Origin: Impatiens glandulifera
Taxonomy: Eukaryota > Streptophyta > Magnoliopsida > Ericales > Balsaminaceae
Assembly (NCBI RefSeq): GCF_907164915.1
Contig: NC_061866.1
Location: 49,528,113 to 49,592,112, forward strand
Direction: 5' to 3'
Length of the DNA: 64,000 bases
Below are positions 11,656 to 21,838 of the stretch, piece by piece; the first letter of the stretch is position 1, and the number at the start of each line of letters is the position of its first letter. Under the pieces are notes generated by a model. That model saw only the letters and a list, made by a program, of their open reading frames with translations. It had not been told where the DNA came from and searched no databases. The translations under genes were made by a program, and so were the position numbers.

Positions 11656-13090
11656 GGGAAATTTGATAATATAACCCTTAAAAGAAGGGTATTTTGATTT
11701 TTAACCTTACTAATAAAGTTTTTGTTTTTTAACCTTTTTTTTAAATTTTTTCCAATTTTACCCTTAATAACCTTTTTACTTTTTTTTTTTCTTTTTTCTT
11801 TTTTTTTCTTCCTTTTCCTTTCCCCTTCTCCTTCCCCTTTTCCCTTTACTCCCCGTCTCTTCCTCTTCCTGGCGACACGGCGACACCGTCCCTCTCTCTT
11901 CCCCGGCGACACAGCCCCGCGCCACCGTCCCTCTATCTTCCTCGGCGACACAGCCCCACGCTCAACCCCTCTCTTTCCTTTGCTCAACCCTTCTCTCATT
12001 ATGACCGCATTCTTCGAAACATGGTACTTTTTGCGTTTTCTAGTTGATAGTTTGTTAAAGTGAAAGTTCTTGATATACTTTGGTTGTTCCTCTAATTCTT
12101 GCTTTTCATAAGTTATTAAGTAGTATTTAGTTAGAGTTAAAATGCTTAGTTTAGGGTTTGGGCTTTGGGCGTGGCTCTTGGGCGTGGGGCGTGGCCCTTG
12201 GGCGTGGGTCGTGGCCCTTGGGCGTGGGTCGTGGCCCTTGGGCGTGGGGCGTGGCCCTTGGGCGTGGGGCGTGACCCTTGGGCGTGGGTCGTGGCCCTTG
12301 GGCGTGGGGCGTGGCCCTTGGGCGTGGGGAGTGGCCCTTGGGCGTGGGTCGTGGCCCTTGAGCGTGGGGAGTGGCCCTTGGGCGTGGGGCGTGGCCCTTG
12401 GGCGTGGGTCGTGGCCCTTGGGCGTGGGGCGTGGCCCTTGGGCGTGGGTCGTGGCCCTTGGGCGTGGGGCGTGACCCTTGGGCGTGGGGCGTGGCCCTTG
12501 GGCCTTACTTCCCTACCCTGTTTCTGTTTTCATTATCTTCCTTCACTACTAGCTAGATACCAGTACTAATATCTAATTTGGTCTGTAAAAATAGGGAAAT
12601 ACCCAGAAAGTTATCGAGAAAGATGTCACATTTTTCTTCTGTAAAGACTCTCCTCCTCCCTGGTTCGATGGCAGGTATCCACATTTACTCTTTAATCTCT
12701 ATTAATCTTGATCATAATACTGTTTGATATTCTCAATAATAAAAAAAACTTGTATTTATTCTTCTACACATACTGCATCACTAAATTCCTTGTCATTTTT
12801 TGTTCTCGTAGTATTTCAGGAGATTTTGGATTCGACTCACTTGGATTAGGTAAGCGTGCATTTGTTTGATAGATTGAAGAAAACCAATCATATGTTAAAT
12901 GGATGGTTTGATCTCAGGATCTGATTCGGAACTGCTGAAATGGTTTGCACAAGCTGAGCTAATACACAGCAGATGGGCAATGCTTGCTGTGTCTGGAATT
13001 CTGATTCCAGAATGGCTAGAAAGTCTGGGGTTTATTGAGAAGTTCTCTTGGTACGATGCAGGAGCACAAGAATACTTCGCAGATTCCACA
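11656..13090 (+). repeat. Left terminal inverted repeat arm
   Basis: In order the arm holds an A/T- and pyrimidine-rich terminal zone (11656-11870), a G+C-richer segment (11870-12000), unique sequence (12000-12160), the 20-bp minisatellite (12164-12502), and LHCA6 exon 1 remnant, exon 2 and the first third of exon 3. Homology with the right arm stops after TTCCACA at 13090, inside LHCA6 exon 3. Confidence 0.85.
12164..12502 (+). repeat. G+C-rich 20-bp minisatellite (left arm)
   Basis: About 17 tandem copies of a 20-bp unit close to GGGCGTGGGGCGTGGCCCTT, with variants (GTC, GAGT, GTGACC) scattered among units. Because 20 is not a multiple of three, all frames read as overlapping GRGAWPLGVG-type repeats; these are not genes. 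It stands out sharply from the A+T-rich surroundings. Confidence 0.9.
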
Positions 13091-13541
13091 ACTCTGTTTG
13101 TGGTGCAATTGGGGCTAATGGGTTGGGTTGAAGGACGGAGATGGGAAGACATAATAAAACCAGGGTGCGTGGATATAGAACCGAGTTTTCCACATAAGAA
13201 GAAGCCAGAGGTCGATGTTGGCTATCCAGGCGGGCTTTGGTTCGACCCTTTGATGTGGGGTAGAGGGTCACCGGAGCCAGTGATGGTTCTTAGGACTAAA
13301 GAGATCAAGAATGGTCGGTTTGCCATGCTTGCATTCATTGGGTTTGTTTTTCAGGCAATTTATACAGGACAAGGCCCTTTAGAGAATCTTTCAGCTCATA
13401 TTGTTGATCCAGGACACTACAATGTCTTCTCGGTACTGCAACTTTCATGCTTCGATCATATTCTTAATTTTCCAGATTGAAACATCAAATTTTGTACTAA
13501 TTTTGAAAACATTTGGTTTGCAGGCTTTCACATCGCACTAG
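12595..13541 (+). pseudogene. LHCA6: LHCA6-like photosystem I antenna gene, 5'-truncated captured copy
   Basis: Exons 12595-12674, 12812-12849, 12918-13432 and 13524-13541 read in one frame for 216 codons to TAG. From SPPPWFDGS and SGDFGFDSLGLGSDSELL onward the protein follows LHCA6, the antenna protein that links PSI to the chloroplast NDH complex. The three membrane helices are present: [32 protein letters not shown] and [19 protein letters not shown]. The C-terminus NVFSAFTSH also matches. Before SPPPWFDGS the residues (GNTQKVIEKDVTFFF) do not resemble the family, a stop codon precedes the apparent acceptor, and there is no transit peptide or proper start codon. So the capture begins inside exon 1. 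The rest is open and undamaged, so capture was recent or the copy is constrained. The 5' half lies in the left inverted-repeat arm. Confidence 0.75.
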
Positions 13542-14490
13542 TGCTTGCTCTGCAGTAAGGAAGGAGCGCCAAGAATTTACATGCCAACGATGCTGTGTTT
13601 CTTCTTGTATTCTTGATTTTGTCCATTTGCAAATGTAAATATTATTTGAAAATGACCATTCGGATTATTTGTTGGTCAAATCTCGATGTGCTCTTAATGA
13701 AAAGATACGAAATTCATGCTATATTTCTATAAGTTTAAACATGGTGAAAGTTAAGCTTAAACATGGTGAAAGTGAAAACCATGATCCAACTTCAGAATTG
13801 AGCTCAAATAACATGCCTGAAATTCCTACCTAAGTCAAGTGAATTAGATGCAACTGCATAGAAACTTGACATGAGTTAGGTTACTCAAAAAAAAGATTTC
13901 TATTTGACAGAATTCAAACCACTAAATCAAAGATGAGATAAAATTATAATAAATAAAAAGATACTATGTATTATGTAACCCCTGAACTAAGGCATTGCTT
14001 GATGTTTTAATGATACTTTTCTATGAATATCTTATTTTATATAAAAAAAAATATGAAAATTAATCCAACTAAAAAATCAAAAAGTAATAAGTAATGACAA
14101 AATATATACTTCCCCTTGAAGTAAGAATCATTTTGTAGATTGTATGATATGTATATACATTATACAATATACATATGTCCAACTTTAACAATAAATGGCT
14201 ATATATGACAGGTCGTCCTCATGTTTTTCATGCCTAAACCCGAGCAAATAAATAAATGATTAATTATAGGAGGGAGATCTCTAAAACGACAAGTACAAAA
14301 TATCACACAACATTGAATCTACATAAAGAATTAACAAAATCTGAATGACTGACAGTAATTATAGCATAATAGATTATTAGTGTAGAGAGAAAGGTGGATT
14401 TAATTTGATCATCCTCCCTATCGTTTCACACGCATATCTTTCACACATGAAATGATATGGGGTTTTCCATTTTCAGAATATATATAAAGG

Positions 14491-15943
14491 TGTGGAATCT
14501 GCGAAGTATTCTTGTGCTCCTGCATCGTACCAAGAGAACTTCTCAATAAACCCCAGACTTTCTAGCCATTCTGGAATCAGAATTCCAGACACAGCAAGCA
14601 TTGCCCATCTGCTGTGTATTAGCTCAGCTTGTGCAAACCATTTCAGCAGTTCCGAATCAGATCCTGAGATCAAACCATCCATTTAACATATGATTGGTTT
14701 TCTTCAATCTATCAAACAAATGCACGCTTACCTAATCCAAGTGGGTCGAATCCAAAATCTCCTGAAATACTACGAGAACAAAAAATGACAAGGAATTTAG
14801 TGATACAGTATGTGTAGAAGAATAAATACAAGTTTTTTTATTATTGAGAATATCAAACAGTATTATGATCAAGATTAATAGAGATTAAAGAGTAAATGTG
14901 GATACCTGCCATCGAACCAGGGAGGAGGAGAGTCTTTACAGAAGAAAAATGTGACATCTTTCTCGATAACTTTCTGGGTATTTCCCTATTTTTACAGACC
15001 AAATCAGATATTAGTACTGGTATCTAGCTAGTAGTGAAGGAAGATAATGAAAACAGAAACAGGGTAGGGAAGTAAGGCCCAAGGGCCACGCCCCACGCCC
15101 AAGGGTCACGCCCCACGCCCAAGGGCCACGACCCACGCCCAAGGGCCACGCCCCACGCCCAAGGGCCACGACCCACGCCCAAGGGCCACGCCCCACGCCC
15201 AAGGGTCACTCCCCACGCCCAAGGGCCACGCCCCACGCCCAAGGGCCACGCCCCACGCCCAAGGGCCACGCCCCACGCCCAAGGGCCACGACCCACGCCC
15301 AAGGGTCACGCCCCACGCCCAAGGGCCACGACCCACGCCCAAGGGCCACGACCCACGCCCAAGGGCCACGACCCACGCCCAAGGGCCACGCCCCACGCCC
15401 AAGAGCCACGCCCCACGCCCAAGAGCCACGCCCAAAGCCCAAACCCTAAACTAAGCATTTTAACTCTAACTAAATACTACTTAATAACTTATGAAAAGCA
15501 AGAATTAGAGGAACAACCAAAGTATATCAAGAACTTTTACTTTAACAAACTATCAACTAGAAAACGCAAAAAGTACCATGTTTCGAAGAATGCGGTCATA
15601 GTGAGAGAAGGGTTGAGCAAAGGAAAGAGAGGGGTTGAGCGTGGGGCTGTGTCGCCGAGGAAGAGAGAGGGACGGTGGCGCGGGGCTGTGTCGCCGGGGA
15701 AGAGAGAGGGACGGTGTCGCCGTGTCGCCAGGAAGAGGAAGAGACAGGGAGTAAAGGGAAAACGGGAAGGAGAAGGGGAAAGGAAAAGGAAGAAAAAAAA
15801 AGAAAAAAGAAAAAAAAAAGTAAAAAAGTTATTAAGGGTAAAATTGGAAAAAATTTAAAAAAAAGGTTAAAAAACAAAAACTTTATTAGTAAGGTTAAAA
15901 ATCAAAATACCCTTCTTTTAAGGGTTATATTATCAAATTTCCC
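14491..15943 (-). repeat. Right terminal inverted repeat arm with partial LHCA6 copy
   Basis: This is the reverse complement of the left arm. Its LHCA6 pieces on the minus strand are an exon-1 remnant near 14988-14909, exon 2 at 14769-14732 and truncated exon 3 at 14663-14491. The exon 3 reading matches the left copy through EYFADST and then runs into unrelated A+T-rich DNA, so this copy is a pseudogene fragment. The minisatellite lies at about 15076-15435. Confidence 0.85.
15076..15435 (-). repeat. G+C-rich 20-bp minisatellite (right arm)
   Basis: The inverted counterpart of the left array, with about 18 copies. Variant units are arranged differently from the left array, so the two have changed length or order since they were made. 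Confidence 0.88.
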
Positions 15944-15951
15944 AATCAAAA

Positions 15952-15959
15952 TAGGGTTT
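15952..15959 (-). promoter_or_regulatory. Telo-box AAACCCTA, original U1-70K upstream DNA
   Basis: The minus strand reads AAACCCTA, the telo-box found near transcription starts of many plant housekeeping and RNA-processing genes. It directly abuts the right target duplication (15944-15951). Before the insertion it would have lain about 142 bp upstream of the U1-70K ATG; it is now about 4.4 kb away. Confidence 0.5.
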
Positions 15960-17691
15960 TCTTGTGACTCTCTTTTTCTTTTTTCTTTTTTTGGAAGGGC
16001 CGAAATGGGGTTTGTAGACCGACTCGGTAATAACTCGTGAACCGGGTTAAAATTACTGCCTTGGGGGTATTTTCGATATTATACAATTAATGACCTTAGT
16101 ACCTTTGCCATTATAAGATTTTTAAAATGTTATTATTATTTTTGCTTGAAAGAAATATTATTAATATTTAGTTTAAGGTTTATTTTATCATAATATAACT
16201 TGATACAAAAATCTAGAAAAGTATAACTTTTAAAATTAATATATTGTTTAATGTGATCTTTTTTAACTTTTAATCAATTATTTCTTCTATTTACAAATTA
16301 TTTAAACTATACCCCAATAAAAAATAATAGGTACTTAACTTCTATTATTTTATTTTATTAACAAAATAATTGTGGGAGATTAAAATTCTTACTCTATTAG
16401 ATTCACCTAAATTTTAGGGTTTAGGGTTTTAGTTGTTAGTGTAATTTTTATTTTTTGTTTGGTTTGACCGGTAATTAACCGGATGATAATTGTGTTTCGG
16501 GCATCGATTTCGTCCGGATCTCACCCGAATAGTAATAAACACAATTAAATATAACATTATCAATATTTTTATTTTATAAAAGTTTTAAGTTTATTTCTGT
16601 GTAATAATATAAATTTTTAATATATTACGATATTTAATATTAAAAATTTAATTTATATAATTTTATTAAAAACAATTTTAGTGAATATGATATAACCGTG
16701 GTCCGCTTTGATTCTCCGAAACCATGACGGAGATGGTAGTAAAAACAATTTCCGAAATAAAATAGGAAATAAAATGGGACGGGAGGGTAATTGCATTCAC
16801 TGCCCTAATATGTTCCATTGCTATCCGTAGTCAATATATTTGAGTTTGTCGTTGGTTACTCGGAAGCCTAGACTGAAGTGGTTAGATTGTCAAAAATTAA
16901 ACGACGACTTTAAATTCCTATTATCTTAGGATGACTTATCCGGTTGGAGAGAACCCGCAAAACTTTCAAATGCTTAAAGACACGAAATATGATTATCTAA
17001 AACGCTATTATTATGACCCTTTAAAGTTTGTATTAGTAAAAATGTGGTATGATCAACAATTATATTGCTCTAATTTAAAAAAAAAAATTGGGTCAATAAT
17101 TAGTCTTTTCACACTAGTTTGATTTTTGATATAGATTTTTTTTCTTATTATCATGTTTTTTATTTAAATTATTGAAAAAATCATTAAAAAAAACTCTACA
17201 AATATTAAAATAATAATGTTATTTAATTGTTTTTATCCAATAACACAAACAAATTTAACAATGGATCACTTTTTTCTATGGAGGTGGGTGGGGTCAAGTG
17301 ATGAATCGATTTTAATGAGAAAAGAAGTTGAGACTTTGTTCTATTATGGAATGTTGATATTTTTATGTTTTAAGAAATTTATTTTATTTTGATATTTCTC
17401 ATTTTACTAACTATAATGCATGTAAATCAATATTCTCATATTAAAACAAAAGTATAGAGAAAGGTGATGACGAGGCAATGCATGAAATAAAAATAAAAGT
17501 GAAAACCTGCTGGTGCTGTCTCTCTTTGTGATCTGGAAGATTAAGAAAAGGTTAGTAATTAAAATCTTTCACAATATAAGTAGGTACATTATATATAACA
17601 AATATATTGGTTTCTAGGCCAAAAAAAGGTTATCAAGGGCCATTGATGATGATATCTCATGATCAATGAATTCAATGAAATCTTAAGTTAA
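15960..17691. other. A+T-rich intergenic DNA with a degraded hAT-MITE-like copy
   Basis: No gene was recognised. Sequence from about 16481 (GGATGATAATTG) to about 16828 (ATTGCTATCCGTA) resembles the better-preserved element at 47921-48414, including an internal stretch near AAACACAATTAAATATA and CGGAGATGGTA close to the right end. It seems to be an older member of that family, with eroded termini. Confidence 0.5.
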
Positions 17692-19747
17692 TCAATCGCT
17701 GCTGTAGTCCTTGCTATCTTGATCCGGTGTCAATATCATCTTCCTGAACTTCATCATGTCTGCATTATAAGCGCCCGTATCATACATTGAGCTGTTCATT
17801 TCGCTCAGCCCACTCGAAGATCCAGGCGAAGGCATTTGTTGACCGCTTTGTATCTTGGGCACCTCAATTAAGTCATCCAATGAAGATGATCCTTCTAGCG
17901 TCCGCACCACCTGGCTCATCTTCGGGCGCCTTCTAGCAGAGTGCCTTATACTGGCAGATGTACATGCTGCAAGTCGTGCCATCTCGTTTCTATCAAAGTT
18001 ACCCTCAAGTCGTGGATCAACAAGCTCGTCGTAGTTTCCATCTTCCAACGCTTTTACAAGAAGAGGCCTGGCCTGTTTTTTTTTTTATAAACTTTATTAG
18101 AAACATTAATCAGTTTCAGTTTCAATTCATCAAGATCAAATTGAAGATTACCCAATCGACCAAACTGTCTTCCATTCTACTGGTGGGATCAACAGGTCGC
18201 CTACCAGTTATCAGTTCCAATAACATCACCCCAAATGAGAACACATCAGATTTATCACTTAGTTTGCCACTTGATGCATACTCAGGAGCCAAGTATCTGC
18301 ATTCATTAATTCATTCATTCACCATTTAATCATATGATCATATAATGAATCGAATATATGTTGTAGCCAATACCCACCCGAAAGTTCCCATGACACGAGT
18401 AGACACGTGAGTATGGTTATCAGTAGTTAGCTTAGCCAGTCCGAAATCTGCCACCTGATTCGACGAAGAGGTTAATCAAAGATGAAACCAGTCATTCCTT
18501 TTATAATAATTCATTACCATGGCCTCAAAGTTGAAATCGAGGAGAATGTTGGCTGCCTTGATGTCGCGATGGATGATCCGAGGATGGCCTGCAAAAGCAT
18601 ATACAAATGAATATATTTGAAAAAATCATGGTTGATTGATATTACATATAAATGGCAATGGCAATGGCAATGGCAATGTCAATGGAAGAGAGATTTATAC
18701 AATCTTCATGAAGGTAAGCAAGGCCTTTGGCTGACCCCAAAGCAATCCTCATCCTGATTCCCCATTCCATTGTAGGCTGACCCTTTCCATGAAGATGATG
18801 CTCCAAGGTGCTATTGGGAACGAAATCATAAACCAACATTCTCTGGCCATTGGTGATGCAATAACCGACAAGGGAGACAAGATAACGATGATGAACGCGG
18901 CTAATAATCTCGACCTCAGCTTGAAACTCTCTTTCTCCTTGACCACTGCCACTCTTAAGACTCTTAACTGCCACTTCCTTCCCGTTTTGAAGAACTCCCT
19001 TGTAAACATAACCGAAACCTCCTTGCCCGATCATGTTCGATTGAGAGAACCCTCCCGTCGCCACCTCTAGCTCCTCGTAGCTAAAGCTACTCGTGTTAAG
19101 ACCGCCTAAACCTGCCATGTTTGGAGACATAGGACTAACCAAATTGTATCCCCCACCCGAGAATCCAGAACTGAATTCGTTGCTACCCATTGAATTCGTA
19201 GGTAGCTTCACCACATGATCGCCACCATTCCGTTTGTCCCCTCCCTGCCCATGCCCATTACCTACAAAAATCCTTTTGTTATAGATAAGATTAAAATTAA
19301 TTAATTAATGATGAACAAACAACCTGCTGCTGCAGGGTGTTTAGGATCATAATAAGGCCTTCTCTTCTTCCTCGAAGCACAAACAGCACAGACGATTATC
19401 ATGGCCATTATCATGATTCCAACAACGGCAACTCCGACAAATATCCCTGTAGAATCCTGTGACGACGAAGATGAATCCTTATGACTTGACTTACTTGATG
19501 ACGAAGATATCTTTGCCGAAGGGGACTTTCCTGAATCCGGTTTCTGCGATGAAAACCCGGGAGGTGTGGTGGTCGGGGATAGTAATGCTGTATCTTCATT
19601 GGGCGGTGTAGTGGTATCTGACGGAGTTTCTGATGTAGGAGGCGGTGTAGTGGTGACCGGGGAAGGATTTGGTTCAACGGGTGTGGTGGTGATTGGTGGA
19701 GCTGGTGGGGATAATGATTCGGGTGATGGAGCAGTCACGGTGGTCAT
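17692..19747 (-). CDS. Proline-rich extensin-like receptor kinase (PERK family)
   Basis: Six exons: 19747-19324, 19261-18701, 18588-18518, 18454-18378, 18296-18152 and 18072-17692. They total 1659 nt (552 aa). There is no cleavable signal peptide. Residues 1-98 are a Pro/Thr/Ser-rich extracellular region, 101-124 a membrane segment ([20 protein letters not shown]), then a basic stop-transfer SRKKRRPYY and a Gly/Ser-rich juxtamembrane stretch. The kinase domain has [12 protein letters not shown], the VAIK-type lysine in [20 protein letters not shown], the DFG motif in VADFGLAK, and [20 protein letters not shown], so it looks catalytically complete. PERKs sit in the plasma membrane and link cell-wall state to signalling. 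At 552 aa it is at the short end of the family because the proline-rich part is small. I start at MTTVTAPSP; an in-frame ATG 29 codons upstream gives no better N-terminus. Intron 2 holds a (TGGCAA)n run near 18652-18685. Confidence 0.93.
18652..18685. repeat. Hexanucleotide microsatellite (ATGGCA)n in a PERK intron
   Basis: Five to six near-perfect units of a hexamer in the intron just downstream of PERK exon 2 (minus sense). It could be length-polymorphic. Confidence 0.7.
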
Positions 19748-20317
19748 TATCGCAATGGAGAAATTCCGGCAAAGATTTGCGGTTGAAGTCTTGCCGGAAA
19801 CTTCACCTTCGACCGTAACTGCTCGCTGGAACAACTCAGGACCCTGTAAAAGTAGAAGAAGAAGAAGAGATAAAAAAAAGAAGAGTGAAAGAGATAAATG
19901 AAATTGAATTACGTACTACGTACCGGAAGCAAAAGAAAATGGAGAAGAAAGAAGAAAACAGGGCGCCCTGGTATGATACTCAACAAAAAAAAAATAAGAA
20001 TTGAACGATATTGGAATTGGAGGGAAGAGGGAAGGCCTTGTTCTTCCAACCTCCCACTCTGTTCCTAAAATGAAGGGTACTCTGTTTCTCTCCCTTCCTT
20101 TCTTTTTGTAATGCCTTTAATTCACGCCGCCAAGAATCCGACCGTTACTTCCTGTTTATTTGGGATATTGTTGTTTTTTTTTTAGAAAATAACTAGCAAA
20201 TTCAAGGAAGGAAGGACAAGAAGATTTTATTTGAATCATAAGATACAACTAGAACAAACAAACAAACAAACACACAAACACATGCATGCATGCATATGAA
20301 ATGAAGATGATTATTTA
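19748..20317. other. PERK upstream region and RIQ-like gene 3' flank
   Basis: This holds the PERK 5' UTR and promoter (purine-rich on the plus strand, GAAGAA/AAAG runs near 19855-19975) and the 3' UTR of the RIQ-like gene, with a short (CAAA)n and ATGC-repeat stretch near 20256-20296. No other gene is seen. Confidence 0.6.
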
Positions 20318-20809
20318 TTATCCAAAACACTGATCGGTGGGTAGTGGTCCGGGTAAAGATCCGGTCTGCAAAATTTGTAAACCAAACACAACAACAATGG
20401 CAAGAAACGAAAGGTAAGACAAGCCTTCGACGGCTCCCAACAGACCGAACGGACCATTTGGAAGACCTGAACCCGTTTTCGTCTTAACATAGATTGACCA
20501 TCCGATAATTCCCACAACGACCAGATAGCTCACTCCTTCGAGGGCGCCAATGGAACCGCCGGGGCCTGGTGGGAGGCCACAGCCAGTGGTTTTCAAAGTG
20601 TAGAGTGACCAGCCAATCATCGGCGTCGAGATTAGTCCTCCTGCGATTGCTAGCTTCTCCACTGTGCCTACTTCTTCTTCTTCGCTGCTCTGTTTTGCCA
20701 TGCTCTGTATCTTGAGAGGGAGGCGTAAAGTAGTGTTGCCGGTAACGTAACGTACATTTTTCAGATTCAGACCACGGGCCGACGTCGGAATTGGAGAAGA
20801 GAGCAACAT
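20318..20809 (-). CDS. RIQ1/RIQ2-like chloroplast membrane protein (DUF1118)
   Basis: Single exon, 163 aa, starting at the ATG at 20809; the reading frame upstream begins only with TTG. The first ~45 residues are Ser/Thr/Arg/Lys-rich with few acids (MLLSSPIPTSARGLNLKNVR), like a chloroplast transit peptide. The mature part has three hydrophobic segments: LAIAGGLISTPMIGWSLYTL, GVSYLVVVGIIGWSIYV and LSYLSFLAIVVVFGLQIL. Between them are duplicated Gly/Pro motifs, TTGCGLPPGPGGSIGALEG and TGSGLPNGPFGLLGAVEG. The conserved tail is LPTDQCFG. I assign it to DUF1118, whose Arabidopsis members RIQ1 and RIQ2 affect grana stacking and induction of non-photochemical quenching. The assignment rests on remembered motif similarity; that it is a plastid membrane protein is the firmer part. 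Confidence 0.75.
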   Translation of the reverse strand: MLLSSPIPTSARGLNLKNVRYVTGNTTLRLPLKIQSMAKQSSEEEEVGTVEKLAIAGGLISTPMIGWSLYTLKTTGCGLPPGPGGSIGALEGVSYLVVVGIIGWSIYVKTKTGSGLPNGPFGLLGAVEGLSYLSFLAIVVVFGLQILQTGSLPGPLPTDQCFG

Positions 20810-21209
20810 GTTACTGGAGTGAAAGAAAGAGGATGGGCAGGCACTGAGCAAACCTAAGCTTTTCTCCTATCCACAACAAAGTCCAACGCACCTTATCTTC
20901 AGACAAGTGGACAGATTTTGTTGTGGTTTGTTTGGGATTATTAAGAGAAGTGAAATTTAATGTAAATCATTTAGATAAGTAATATTGAAAGTGTGAATCG
21001 AGCCCATATCTAATTGAAGTGTTTAAAATGAGCACATTTCCAGCGATGAAAGATGAGATTTAGAGATTGCATTAACTTCTAGTTGTTTTTGTTTCCAATT
21101 AAAAACATACACAAACCAAGCTAAGTTCCAAGGTATAAGAACTATATCATTTTACAACTAAAAAGAAGCAAATGCGGCTTAATTTGAAAAGGAGAGTTTA
21201 ATCGGCGAT
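20810..21209. other. Short intergenic region between RIQ-like and SF3B4 genes
   Basis: About 400 bp holding the promoter of the RIQ-like gene and the 3' UTR of SF3B4, both on the minus strand. Nothing else is recognised. Confidence 0.6.
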
Positions 21210-21797
21210 TCAGCCAGAAGGTGGTGGAGGTGGAGCCATGGACATCTGCTGCTGCATCATTGGAGGTCTTCCAGGCATCTGCTGTTGCTGCTGTGGCGGT
21301 GGAGGTGGTCGCCAGACCATCTGCTGGGGAACCATTCCGGAAGGTGGTGGTAGCTGTTGTTGCTGCATCTGCATCTGCATTTGCTGAGGTGGTGGCATAT
21401 TAGGGGGAGGTGGTCGGAACTGTTGAAATTGTGGTGGAAGATGATGGATAGGTTGTTGTTGTTGTTGAGGTTGGCCTTGCCACATTTGAGGAGGAGGAGG
21501 ATGACCGGACATCTGCATAATAGGCTGCTGCTGCTGCTGCATCAGCTGCTGTTGGTACATTCCGGCAGGGTTAGGTGGTGGTGGTCTGGCTACTGCCATT
21601 GGCGGAGGAGCCATTATCATTCCCCCATTCGCAGCAACAAAAGGTCTAGGAGGACCACCTTGTAATCCAACCATCCCGTTTGCCTGATGAGGAGGAGGTG
21701 CGTTTGGAAGTGTAGGTGGTCCACTCGCAAATAATGTGTGAGGCCTACTTCTTTGAGCTGTCGTATTGCTTGCTGCCAACACTCTTTCTGTAAAAGA

Positions 21798-21838
<41 letters not shown>

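Larger units (their letters stand above)
11656..15943. mobile_element. Pack-MULE-like element with ~1.44 kb terminal inverted repeats carrying LHCA6 sequence
   Basis: The left arm is 11656-13090. The right arm is 14491-15943 and is its near-identical reverse complement. The spacer is 13091-14490. Outer ends read GGGAAATTTGATAATATAAC. The element is flanked directly by the 8-bp repeat AATCAAAA at 11648-11655 and 15944-15951, a target-site duplication. By eye, about 160 bp near 12003-12163 and about 115 bp of intron differ at only one or two positions between arms. Long TIRs, GGG termini, an 8-bp duplication and a captured multi-exon gene fragment fit a non-autonomous Mutator-like (Pack-MULE) element. 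hAT is an alternative because of the 8-bp duplication, but the GGG ends are atypical for hAT. No transposase is visible. Arm lengths (1435 and 1453 bp) differ mainly by about one unit of the internal minisatellite. Confidence 0.82.

Noticed and set aside
12142..12569. Open frames reading WPLGVGRGPWAW-type repeats on both minisatellites
   Set aside because: All frames of a 20-bp tandem repeat stay open. There is no start context or family, and they overlap each other.
12595..13541. Calling LHCA6 a normal functional chloroplast gene
   Set aside because: No transit peptide, no start codon in the first exon, family similarity starts mid-exon, and it sits inside a transposon with target duplications.
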